Of a stretch of DNA of 60,919 nt, positions 50,054 to 59,044 are shown piece by piece (the stretch's first letter is position 1; every line of letters begins with the position of its first letter). The notes below the pieces were generated by a model. That model saw nothing but the letters and a program-made list of their open reading frames with translations, had not been told where the DNA came from and did not search any database. The DNA lies in the NCBI GenBank assembly GCA_013377115.1, contig JACAAW010000006.1, positions 1-60,919 on the forward strand, read 5' to 3'. Both the position numbers and the translations under genes were made by a program. Origin of the DNA: Bacteroidota bacterium. GTDB taxonomy: Bacteria; Bacteroidota; Bacteroidia; Bacteroidales; CG2-30-32-10.

Positions 50054-52087
50054 ATGAAAAAAATCATAATCATTATTTCAATCTCATTATTGGTCAATCT
50101 TTCAAATGCAACAAACTATATTGTCACCAATACCAACGATGCTGGAACTGGTTCTTTACGCGAACAAATTACTTATGCAAACGCTTTTGTCGGAACGCAC
50201 ACTATTTCTTTTAATATTCCAACTTCTGACGGAAATTACAATGCAGTGCAAGGAGTCTGGACGATTCATTTATTGTCATCCCTGCCATACATCACCAAGG
50301 CGAATTTGAATATTGACGGCACGACACAAACAACCAATCAAGGCAATACCAATGTAAATGGACCAGAAATAGTTATTGATGGAAACAATGCTGTGGATTA
50401 TGGGTTTTTCATTTATAATGTTGCTGGAGTGACAATCAATAGTTTTGTTATTTCCAATTTCCTGTATGGAATTGAAATAACTGGAACCAATGCTCAAAAC
50501 AATGTAGTTAAAGGAAATTACGTTGGTGTAAATTACAATGCAAGTGATTCAGCAAGCAATTACATTGGCATCGAAATAATTGGAAATCCGCAACACAATA
50601 CCATTGGAGGAACCACAGCGGCTGACAGAAATATTGTTTCAGGGAATTCGCATATCGGCATTAGAGTAGTGAATTCGAACTACAATATCATTTCAGGAAA
50701 TTATGTTGGGACCAACAGAACAGCAACCGCTTCTTTAGGGAATTATGATGGCATCAGCATCGAGGGAACTGCAAAATTTAATATTATCGGCGGTTTAACA
50801 CTTGGCGAAAGAAATATTGTTTCTGGAAACGTGGCATACGGAATTCCGGTTTTTGGAGCTGGCTGTGATAAAAATAAGATTCTTGGAAACTATATCGGCA
50901 CTGATATTACTGGAAGCTATGCTATTCCGAATACTTATGGGATTTTATTCGACGATGGTGCAAAATACAATATCATTGGCGGAAGAGTGAATGGTGCAGG
51001 AAATTTGATTTCAGGAAATAGCGGTTATGGAATTTTCCTTTATAATAACATGACCAACAGCGATACTACAATTGGAAATATTATTGGCGCCAATGCAAAT
51101 GGAACCCTTGCAATTCCTAATGCCAATGGAATTGTAATAGATGGAATTCCAAAATACCAATATATTGACAGTAATTTAATTTCTGGAAATTTACAACATG
51201 GAATTGTTGTTCATGCAACCGGTACGGATTACAATACCATAATCAGAAATAAAATTGGAACAGCAATGAACGGAACAACTGCATTGGCAAATGGAATTGA
51301 TGGTATTAGAATCAGCGAAGGTCCGCAACACAATATTGTTGGTGGCGACCAAGGAAAAGGAAACATCATTTCATTTAATGGTGGAGTTGGCGTTTCGGTA
51401 ATGACTGCCAGCGATGACTATAATAAAATTTCAGCCAATTCGATTTTTGGAAATGGAGGATTGGGAATTGATCTTTATCCAATTGGGCCAAATGCAAATG
51501 ATGCCGGTGATGCTGATTCTGGGCCAAACCAAGAGATGAATTATCCGGTGATTACTTTCGCTGAATACAATCCATATTCGACAGGTACAACTGTAAATGG
51601 AAACATCAGCACCATTGCTGCAAATTTTGTGAAAATAGAGTTTTTTGTTTCAGATAACGATGTTTCTAATTATGGTGAAGGGAAAACTTATTTAGGATTT
51701 GCAACTCCTGATGTGGCTGGTAATTTTACTGCATCATTTTATGGCATTACGAGTGCCAATAAAATCACAGCAACGGCGACTGATTCATCTGGAAATACAT
51801 CCGAATTTTCAGCAAACTTTCAAGTTTCACTTTATGCCGGTATCAATTCTATGGATGATGATTCTAATATCCAACTTTTTCCAAACCCATCAAAAGAAAT
51901 CATTTCCATTACAGGAATAGAAAATTCTGAAATTAGAATTTCAAATGCTCAAGGAGAAATTTTGAAAATAATTCCCGCTGCGAAATCATCTGAAAGTATT
52001 GATGTGAAATTGCTTGCAAAAGGAATTTATTTCGTTCAAATTTCAAATTCAAAAGGTGTTTTTGTAAAAAAGTTGATGAAAGATTAA
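50054..52087 (+). CDS. T9SS-exported right-handed beta-helix repeat protein (5 repeats)
   Basis: 677 residues, paralogue of the protein encoded at 47126-49924. Signal peptide MKKIIIIISISLLVNLSNA, then the same TNTNDAGTGSLREQI entry motif. Only five copies of the 62-residue unit are present (GNYVGTNRTAT..., GNYIGTDITGS...; NIIGG, RNIVSGN). The shared tail PNANDAGDADSGPN..MNYPVI, an Ig-like domain and a T9SS type A domain (LFPNPSKEIISITG ... KGIYFVQI ... VKKLMKD) follow. The shorter repeat region rather than truncation explains the size difference, since both ends are complete. Probably an extracellular glycan-binding or adhesive protein. Confidence 0.9.
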   Translation: MKKIIIIISISLLVNLSNATNYIVTNTNDAGTGSLREQITYANAFVGTHTISFNIPTSDGNYNAVQGVWTIHLLSSLPYITKANLNIDGTTQTTNQGNTNVNGPEIVIDGNNAVDYGFFIYNVAGVTINSFVISNFLYGIEITGTNAQNNVVKGNYVGVNYNASDSASNYIGIEIIGNPQHNTIGGTTAADRNIVSGNSHIGIRVVNSNYNIISGNYVGTNRTATASLGNYDGISIEGTAKFNIIGGLTLGERNIVSGNVAYGIPVFGAGCDKNKILGNYIGTDITGSYAIPNTYGILFDDGAKYNIIGGRVNGAGNLISGNSGYGIFLYNNMTNSDTTIGNIIGANANGTLAIPNANGIVIDGIPKYQYIDSNLISGNLQHGIVVHATGTDYNTIIRNKIGTAMNGTTALANGIDGIRISEGPQHNIVGGDQGKGNIISFNGGVGVSVMTASDDYNKISANSIFGNGGLGIDLYPIGPNANDAGDADSGPNQEMNYPVITFAEYNPYSTGTTVNGNISTIAANFVKIEFFVSDNDVSNYGEGKTYLGFATPDVAGNFTASFYGITSANKITATATDSSGNTSEFSANFQVSLYAGINSMDDDSNIQLFPNPSKEIISITGIENSEIRISNAQGEILKIIPAAKSSESIDVKLLAKGIYFVQISNSKGVFVKKLMKD

Positions 52088-52105
52088 ATAGCAAGTTCTC
52101 AAAAA

Positions 52106-54928
52106 TTACTTCAAACCAATTTTAATTTTTTTACAATATTTATTTTTGCCCAAGCTATAATTATCAGAAGCAATAAGCTTTGAAATAGTTAATTTATTTT
52201 CAATTTCAGAAATAGTCCTTCCAAATTCGTCTTTAATTAGAGTTATTACTGAAACTTCATCCAGAGGGTCTGCAAAAAAAGGAGTATCAGACATTATCAT
52301 AATGACGTTTTTTTGTACTTCATTTGTTGAAGCTTCTTGTACCATGTTTTCTGCATGCTTTATTATTATTTCACATTTCTTGAACTTGTTTCGTTTATTT
52401 GCAGTAAAGGAAATACTATTAACTTTTACTTTTAAAATAGGAGGTATGTTAAATTCAATTTTTTGTGAATTCTCAGATAATGTGTAGTGATTTTTTTGAA
52501 TTTCTGCTTTGTAGTTTATTGTAAAAACTTGTTTTCCAGTTAACCTGTCTAATAAATAATAAGGAATGTTCCATGTTTGATGGTGTGCTGGAAAAGTTTT
52601 AAATCCAAAGGATTCCGTGGATAATTTATTTTCAGAATAGACAGGCATGATAATTTCATCAGTTTCATTTTTAAAGAAGGAAATTGATGACCATATTTCT
52701 TCTGGTTTGCAAAATTCAAATAAACCTTCGGAAGCAGGATTTTGAATGGATAAACTAATACAATTAATTCCGTTTATCATTTGATTCTCTTTTAGAGAAT
52801 AGGTTGGTAAAATGATATTTTTCAAATTTGCTTCTGAAGGTAATTTTAGTTCTTTAATACTCAGCAAAATATTTGGTGTGCCAAGTTCAACTTTTACAAA
52901 TAAACTACTGTCGGATTCATACTCAAACTGAGGAATAAAGAATGTTTCTTTTCCAGTTGATACATCAAGAGGGAAAGATTTAGTATATATTTGAGCCGGC
53001 TGTTTTGTTGTGTTCAAATAGGAGATGGGTATTGCCTGATTGGTTTTACTGAGAACACCGGGCATCAAAGATATACCATTTAAACTGGCTAAGTTTCCAA
53101 ATTGGAATTCAAAATCCATTATAATGCCTGGTAGTCCTTTATAATTTGAAGCAGTAGTTTTGGTTTTAAGTATTTTTAATTCTGGAAGTATTGATTTTTT
53201 AAAAATGATATTTCCTTGCTTAATATTACCGTTGGTTGCAGTATCAATTTGCAAAATTCCTGTTCCTCTTGGTGGCATAATTTTAAAAGTGCCAATAAAA
53301 TCGTTAAAAGAAAGGTAATCGAAATCATAAACATCAATGGAGAAATCGTCATCGTCTAATATTCTCATATTAATAACTCCATCTAACCCTAATCTACTAT
53401 TAAAAGCCACAGAGGAACTGTAAAGTGTTTCTTTTCCATCTTTCAGAAACCACTGTACATCTGGAGTCCCTTGGCCTTTTTTAGCTTTTTTGCTAACAAA
53501 GAGATTAACAATTGGGATGTTTTTAGCGGCAATATCGTAATCCCCCGGGCCAACTTCTATATTGCGCACATCGAAATGTGCAAGGTAAACCTCTGGCTGT
53601 TGAATTTTTATTTGTTTGGTCAATAATATTGGGAATCGAACAGTATTTGCCGAATCAGTGACATATAATTTCAGATTGACCTGTTGTTGCCCTTTAGGTA
53701 AAAGCAATTGCCGAAATGGAAAATAGAAGTTCAAATTGTAATTGTCGTTTGGTTTAAGAGGTGTAATTTTTATTCTAGGTGTGGCAATCGTGGAATTGTC
53801 TTTTTCAATAAAAATTTTATTTCCTAAAGAATCTGTTAATTCAGCAACGAAATAAAAGTTCTTAAATTCAGGTTTTGTAAGAGCTTCCTTTATTTGAACT
53901 GTGGTGTATTTCAACTTGCAGTTGGCATTAAAAACAAGACCATTTCTTATTTCCTTGTTGTTTTTGACGCTCTTTTTATGAACTTCCTTAAAATTTATAT
54001 CGTTAACGGTAAAGCTTTGAGAAATATAATTGACCATTATCGGCTTTTTAATTTCAATATTTTTAGAAAAGCAAGTTGGAAAAATTATAGATCCTGATGC
54101 GTTTTTTGCTCTAATTTCTATTGTTGCAGTAAATTTGCCATCACTAATTATTTGTGTGAACGGTATAAACTGCCGCACATTTTCCATCGGTTTGTCATCC
54201 ATCCAGATATTTATTTTAGGATATATCTTAGACGTGTTTTTATGCTCTGATCCATCATAAATTATTTGTCCTGAATTGTCTTTTATGACGTTATAGAAGA
54301 GATAGGCTGCATCATTTCCATCGCTTAAATCAATGTTTTCATAAGGAGTTTGGAAAAGACAATTGTATGAAATGCTGATTCCTTCAGCATTTTTGTAATT
54401 GTTAAACTCTTGATTAATTGAAAACGCTGAAATTGTGAAACTTTGTTGATTGTACTTTTTTATATTTGAAACGGGAATATTTAAACTGATATCGAATTTC
54501 CCAGCAGAAGCGGTATCAGCATCTTTGAAGGTCACTAACAATTCAAGTTTTGCATCAAATTTACCATTGATTTGAGATAGATTTCTGTAAGGAATGAATA
54601 TTTTACGTGCTTTTTCAATAGCTTCATTGTTAGTAAATTCATTGTTAAAGAATCCTTCTTCTTTTGAAACCTCTTTAGAAAATCGAAGTTCCTGATTGTT
54701 TTTGGTATGAATTATTGGATAAAAAGTAAATGATTGAAAGGAGCGAACTGTTTTTAATGCTTTAACGACAATATCAAAATTAATTTGAATTCCTTTATCA
54801 TTATCTTCGAAAATGTTTTCCTTTACAAAAACATTCATTGCTGTAAAAGCATAATCATGAGTTGATTGCCCTAATACTTGAATTGATAATAGAAGTAGAG
54901 CGATAATTGGATATATTTTTCTTTGCAT
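52106..54928 (-). CDS. Large modular secreted protein of unknown function with C2-like region
   Basis: 940 residues from the ATG at 54928 (signal peptide MQRKIYPIIALLLLSIQVLGQ); the ATG at 54961 lies upstream of a -7 element and is rejected. Three N-terminal modules of about 130-150 residues each start with an SFT(I/V)-type strand and contain a FIPYRNL/FIPFTQI/YFPFRQL segment followed by a G...L.L.V stretch. A C2-like module (about 465-570) has VRNIEVGPGDYDIAAKN, DDDDFSIDVYDFD and DFIGTFKI, with an Asp cluster that could bind calcium. Two further beta modules follow; the last ends with a second C2-like phrase (DEVSVITLIKDEFG). No T9SS tail is present. Function not recognised; possibly a surface or periplasmic scaffold. 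Confidence 0.8.
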   Translation of the reverse strand: MQRKIYPIIALLLLSIQVLGQSTHDYAFTAMNVFVKENIFEDNDKGIQINFDIVVKALKTVRSFQSFTFYPIIHTKNNQELRFSKEVSKEEGFFNNEFTNNEAIEKARKIFIPYRNLSQINGKFDAKLELLVTFKDADTASAGKFDISLNIPVSNIKKYNQQSFTISAFSINQEFNNYKNAEGISISYNCLFQTPYENIDLSDGNDAAYLFYNVIKDNSGQIIYDGSEHKNTSKIYPKINIWMDDKPMENVRQFIPFTQIISDGKFTATIEIRAKNASGSIIFPTCFSKNIEIKKPIMVNYISQSFTVNDINFKEVHKKSVKNNKEIRNGLVFNANCKLKYTTVQIKEALTKPEFKNFYFVAELTDSLGNKIFIEKDNSTIATPRIKITPLKPNDNYNLNFYFPFRQLLLPKGQQQVNLKLYVTDSANTVRFPILLTKQIKIQQPEVYLAHFDVRNIEVGPGDYDIAAKNIPIVNLFVSKKAKKGQGTPDVQWFLKDGKETLYSSSVAFNSRLGLDGVINMRILDDDDFSIDVYDFDYLSFNDFIGTFKIMPPRGTGILQIDTATNGNIKQGNIIFKKSILPELKILKTKTTASNYKGLPGIIMDFEFQFGNLASLNGISLMPGVLSKTNQAIPISYLNTTKQPAQIYTKSFPLDVSTGKETFFIPQFEYESDSSLFVKVELGTPNILLSIKELKLPSEANLKNIILPTYSLKENQMINGINCISLSIQNPASEGLFEFCKPEEIWSSISFFKNETDEIIMPVYSENKLSTESFGFKTFPAHHQTWNIPYYLLDRLTGKQVFTINYKAEIQKNHYTLSENSQKIEFNIPPILKVKVNSISFTANKRNKFKKCEIIIKHAENMVQEASTNEVQKNVIMIMSDTPFFADPLDEVSVITLIKDEFGRTISEIENKLTISKLIASDNYSLGKNKYCKKIKIGLK

Positions 54929-54948
54929 AACTGGCTTATTTAGAAACT

Positions 54949-54956
54949 CAAATATA
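54949..54956 (-). promoter_or_regulatory. -7 element (TATATTTG) of the modular protein gene
   Basis: The minus strand reads TATATTTG, matching TAnnTTTG, 20 bases upstream of the ATG at 54928 and inside the longer frame that opens at 54961. Confidence 0.5.
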
Positions 54957-55118
54957 ATCAAATAACTTTAAATTATTGAATTCAAAAACCGTTAACTTGT
55001 TAAATACTACCTTTAACTTTATTCTTTCAGCCATTGTCTTTTAAATCATTGTATTTAGGTGTGAAATAATATATATTTACATGATTAATATATTTTCATT
55101 TTCTAAAAATCATTAATT

Positions 55119-56873
55119 ATGAAAAAAAAATATTTACTTACGGCATTATTTTTTGCTTTTTTCATTAATCTTAAATCTCAAACTCCAGTTAGAGATTCAT
55201 TGAATTTAAACAATATCAACGCGTCCATAAATTCAGATGGATTTTTGTTCACAAACACTTCAAATATGACACCAAGATTTGAAGTGCCCAAAGGTTCCGG
55301 AAAAAATACTTTTTTCGCAGCAAATTTGTGGATTGGTGCAAAGGATTTGAATGACAGTTTGCATTTAGCCGCAATGCGTTACGGACAAGTCGGAAAGGAT
55401 TTTTGGCCTGGACCAGTTTCAAATGTTTACGATTCTGCATATGACGCTCAGTGGAATAAAATATGGAAAATAAGCAAATCAGAAATTGATTATCATCTTT
55501 CTAATTGTTGGACTCCTGGATATATTCCCTCACAAAATCTTATTGATTGGCCAGGAAATGGGAATCCTTCACTTGGTCAAGCAAAACTGATGGCACCGTT
55601 TTTTGATTTTAATAATGACAGTATTTATGATCCATTCGCTGGAGATTATCCTATTATCAAAGGTGATCAAGCACTTTTCTTTATTTTTAATGATGACAGG
55701 AATCTCCATACAGAATCGGGTGGCTTAAAACTTGGGATAGAGCTTCATGGTATGGCCTATGAATTTGATTGCCCTCAAGATTCTGCTTTTTGGAATACAT
55801 TGTTTATTAATTACAAAATATTCAATCGGTCAACGAATTTGTATGAATCTGTTATTGTGGGTGTTTTTACAGATTTTGATATTGGATATCCTTCTGATGA
55901 TTATGTTGCTTGTGATGTAAAACGAAGTAGCTTTTATGGATATAATGGCAGACAAAAAGATGGTAATGGTGAGCCTGAAGCTTATGATTATTTCGCCCCA
56001 GCACAATCAGTTACATTTCTTGGTGGACCGAATATGGATTCAGATGGAATTGATAATGCAGTAGGCGGATGTGATGTGAGTATCAATGGTTCTAATTTTG
56101 GAAATGGAGATATTGATGATGAACGGTTTGGGTTGCGAAAATTTGTTTATTTTAATAATGGAGGCGATTTTGCCACTAGTGATCCAGAAATAGCATCACA
56201 TTACTTTGGATTCCTAAATGGAACATGGAAAGATGGAGCGCAAATGCAATGGGGAGGAAATGGCCATCCTTCTTCGGGTTCTTGTGGTCCTGATTGTAAT
56301 TTTATGTTTCCTGGTCAAATTGATTCTTGTTTTTGGAATACCGGTGGTCTTGCACCAAATTGTGATACTGTTTGGACAGAAGTGACAGCTAATAATCCTC
56401 CAGGAGATAGAAGAGGCTTAGGATCATCAGGTCCATTCTCACTTCAACCTGGAGCGAGCAATGAATTCGATTTGGCATTTGTTTTTGCAAGAAATTATTC
56501 CGACTCGAGCAATTTAGCAAGTGTTGTCGTAATGCAAGAACGCATTGACTCTATAAGCAAAGCATTTACAAATGATATAACACCTTGTGGGGGAAGTTTC
56601 TCAGCTGTTAATGAAATTAATCAAATACCACTTCAGGTAAATGTATTTCCAAATCCATCCACCGGAATATTTACAATTCAGCAAAACAATTCTAATTCGC
56701 AAAAATATTCATTATCAGTCTGGAATATCCAGGGTCAGTTAATGCTTTCAGAAAAAGTTGAATTTGAAAAAACAATCCAATTGGATATCAACAAATTTGC
56801 AAATGGCATTTACTTTTTATCATTGCAAAATGAAAAGGAACAGATTGTTAAAAAACTGGTTATACAACATTAA
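55119..56873 (+). CDS. T9SS type A cargo protein, tandem paralogue 1
   Basis: 584 residues. Signal peptide MKKKYLLTALFFAFFINLKSQ. A long beta-rich body (about 22-500) has recurrent motifs FFAANLWIGAKD, FWPGPVSNVYDS, WKISKSEIDYHL, GDYPIIKGDQA, HGMAYEFDC and MFPGQIDSCFW. These features occur in a family of large Bacteroidota exported proteins with no assigned function. The T9SS type A domain (VFPNPSTGIFTI ... ANGIYFLSL ... VKKLVIQH) occupies the last about 80 residues. The downstream gene encodes a close paralogue, with extra N-terminal domain and a nearly identical sorting domain. Confidence 0.87.
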   Translation: MKKKYLLTALFFAFFINLKSQTPVRDSLNLNNINASINSDGFLFTNTSNMTPRFEVPKGSGKNTFFAANLWIGAKDLNDSLHLAAMRYGQVGKDFWPGPVSNVYDSAYDAQWNKIWKISKSEIDYHLSNCWTPGYIPSQNLIDWPGNGNPSLGQAKLMAPFFDFNNDSIYDPFAGDYPIIKGDQALFFIFNDDRNLHTESGGLKLGIELHGMAYEFDCPQDSAFWNTLFINYKIFNRSTNLYESVIVGVFTDFDIGYPSDDYVACDVKRSSFYGYNGRQKDGNGEPEAYDYFAPAQSVTFLGGPNMDSDGIDNAVGGCDVSINGSNFGNGDIDDERFGLRKFVYFNNGGDFATSDPEIASHYFGFLNGTWKDGAQMQWGGNGHPSSGSCGPDCNFMFPGQIDSCFWNTGGLAPNCDTVWTEVTANNPPGDRRGLGSSGPFSLQPGASNEFDLAFVFARNYSDSSNLASVVVMQERIDSISKAFTNDITPCGGSFSAVNEINQIPLQVNVFPNPSTGIFTIQQNNSNSQKYSLSVWNIQGQLMLSEKVEFEKTIQLDINKFANGIYFLSLQNEKEQIVKKLVIQH

Positions 56874-56928
56874 TAATAATGCAATAAACAATTTATTGTA
56901 TTTGTTTTATTAACTTAATATAATAATT

Positions 56929-58986
56929 ATGAAAAAATTTTACATAATTTCCTGTTTCTTCCTAATTTTTACAACCATTTCTATTGCTCAGAATATTCCC
57001 CCAACTGCTGTAAATGACACAGCTGCAACTTTGAGAGGATACATAAAATTAAATGTTCGTAGTAATGATTTCGATGTAGAAGGGAACCCCTTTTATGTAT
57101 TTATCATTTATGGAACAGGACCAAAACATGGCATCGCGAAAAGATTAAATGATAGTATTATAGAGTATTCTGCAAACCCATCATTTACTGGTTTGGACTC
57201 ATTTTCTTATAAAATACGAGAATATAGTAGCCCTCAAATGTGGAGTATTGGCAAAGTGTGTTTGACTGTTGATAATTCATATACAATTGATTCTATTGAC
57301 ATTAACAATATTAATGCTGGTTTCATGGCCAATGGAAATTTGTTTTGGGAACGAAATCCCCTTTCTAATTATTCAAGCAATTGGATTAATCATTTTGAGG
57401 TTCCAAAAGGTAGCAAGAAATCTACAATATTTAATGGACAGTTATGGATTGGAGGAAAGGATAGTCAAGACTCATTGCACTTTGCAGGTCAAATGTACAA
57501 TCAGTTAGGATATGATTTTTGGGCTGGCCCTGTTTCAAATGTTTACGATTCGATATATGATGTAAATTGGAATCGAGTCTGGAAAATTAAAAAATCCGAA
57601 ATTGATTATCATCTTGCTCATTGTTGGTCGCCTGGATATATTCCTTCACAAGTTTTACTTGATTGGCCTGGAAACGGTGATGTGTCTCAAGGTCAACTTG
57701 CGATTACAGCACCATTTAAAGATTGGAACAGTGATGGAATTTATAATCCATGGGCAGGAGATTTTCCATTAATTAAAGGTGATGAAGCAGTTTATTTCAT
57801 TATAAATGATGATAGATACCTCCACACCGAAAGTCTTGGTAAAAAATTAAAAGTTGAAGTTCACGGTATGGCATATAGTTTTGATTGTAAAAGTGATTTA
57901 GCTTTGTGGAATACGGTTTTTTTAAATTATAAAATTTATAATCGGTCATTGGATATTTATGACAGCACTTTTATTGCAACATACATTGATTTTGACAATG
58001 GGAATCCAAATGATGACTATATTCGTTGTGATGTTCAAAGAGGCGCTTTTTATGCTTATAATGGACAAAATCTTGATGGTAACGGTGGATTAGGAACTTA
58101 TGGCGCAAATCCTCCTGCTCAAGCAGTAGTTTTTTTAGCTGGGGCTAAAATTGATAATGATGGGATAGATAATCCGGCTGGGTTATGTGACGATGGAGTT
58201 AATGGATTTAATTTTGGAAATGGAATTGTTGATGACGAAAGATATGGGTTAAGTAGATTTATGTATTTTACAGGAGTTAGTCCAACTGTGATAAGCGATC
58301 CTGATATTGCAACCGACTATTTTAATAATATGAATGGTAAATGGAAAGATTCGTCGCCAATCATGTGGGGAGGCAATGGAAATCCTCTGTTTGGTTCATG
58401 TGGTCCAAAAAGCAAATTTATGTTTCCTGGAAATAGCGACACTTGCCACTGGGGAACAAATGGTTTATTTCCAAATTGTGACAGTCTTTGGACAGAAGAA
58501 ACAGTGTTTAATTTACCTGCTGATAAACGAGGCCTTGGGAGCACTGGTTTTTTTACTTTTAATCCTGGCGATATCCAAGAATTGGATTTGGCATTTGTTT
58601 TTGGGAGAGATTTTTTAAATCCAAATGCTACTGCGGCAATTACCACATTGGAACAAAGTATTGATAATATAATTTATTATTTCAGAAATGATTCAACACC
58701 TTGTAGTGGAATTTTTACATCTATAGATAATCCAAATCAACCGTCACTTCAGATAAATGTATTTCCAAATCCATCCGCCGGAATCTTCACTATTCAGCAA
58801 AACAATTCTAATTCGCAAAAATATTCTTTGTCCGTGAGGAATATCCAGGGTCAGTTAATGCTTTCAGAAAAAGTTGAATTTGAAAAAACAATCCAATTGG
58901 ATATCAGCAAATTTGCAAAAGGCATTTACTTTTTGTCATTGCAAAGTGAGAAAGAGCAAATTGTGAAAAAGCTGATTAAAAACTAA
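56929..58986 (+). CDS. T9SS type A cargo protein, tandem paralogue 2 with extra cadherin-like domain
   Basis: 685 residues, 55 bases after paralogue 1. Signal peptide MKKFYIISCFFLIFTTISIAQ. An extra N-terminal domain (about 22-115; PPTAVNDTAATLRGYIKLNV, NDFDVEGNPF, YSANPSFTGLDSFSYKI) is a cadherin-like/VCBS-type Ig fold absent from paralogue 1. The body repeats the same motifs (LWIGGKD, FWAGPVSNVYDS, WKIKKSEIDYHL, GDFPLIKGDEA, HGMAYSFDC). The T9SS sorting domain is nearly identical to that of paralogue 1. Function unknown; the two are likely cotranscribed and attached to the cell surface. Confidence 0.87.
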   Translation: MKKFYIISCFFLIFTTISIAQNIPPTAVNDTAATLRGYIKLNVRSNDFDVEGNPFYVFIIYGTGPKHGIAKRLNDSIIEYSANPSFTGLDSFSYKIREYSSPQMWSIGKVCLTVDNSYTIDSIDINNINAGFMANGNLFWERNPLSNYSSNWINHFEVPKGSKKSTIFNGQLWIGGKDSQDSLHFAGQMYNQLGYDFWAGPVSNVYDSIYDVNWNRVWKIKKSEIDYHLAHCWSPGYIPSQVLLDWPGNGDVSQGQLAITAPFKDWNSDGIYNPWAGDFPLIKGDEAVYFIINDDRYLHTESLGKKLKVEVHGMAYSFDCKSDLALWNTVFLNYKIYNRSLDIYDSTFIATYIDFDNGNPNDDYIRCDVQRGAFYAYNGQNLDGNGGLGTYGANPPAQAVVFLAGAKIDNDGIDNPAGLCDDGVNGFNFGNGIVDDERYGLSRFMYFTGVSPTVISDPDIATDYFNNMNGKWKDSSPIMWGGNGNPLFGSCGPKSKFMFPGNSDTCHWGTNGLFPNCDSLWTEETVFNLPADKRGLGSTGFFTFNPGDIQELDLAFVFGRDFLNPNATAAITTLEQSIDNIIYYFRNDSTPCSGIFTSIDNPNQPSLQINVFPNPSAGIFTIQQNNSNSQKYSLSVRNIQGQLMLSEKVEFEKTIQLDISKFAKGIYFLSLQSEKEQIVKKLIKN

Positions 58987-59024
58987 GTTTCAGCAAACAA
59001 ACAATTATTTTTCTTAATTTTGTA

Positions 59025-59032
59025 TAATACAC
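59025..59032 (+). promoter_or_regulatory. -7 element (TAATTTTG) of the acyl-CoA dehydrogenase gene
   Basis: TAATTTTG matches TAnnTTTG, 12 bases before the ATG at 59045, predicting a very short leader. Confidence 0.45.
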
Positions 59033-59044
59033 TTAATTATACAA

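Noticed and set aside
47126..52087. Direct repeats in the beta-helix genes considered as a CRISPR array
   Set aside because: The repeats are 186 bases long, in frame, degenerate and coding; there are no short identical repeats with spacers.
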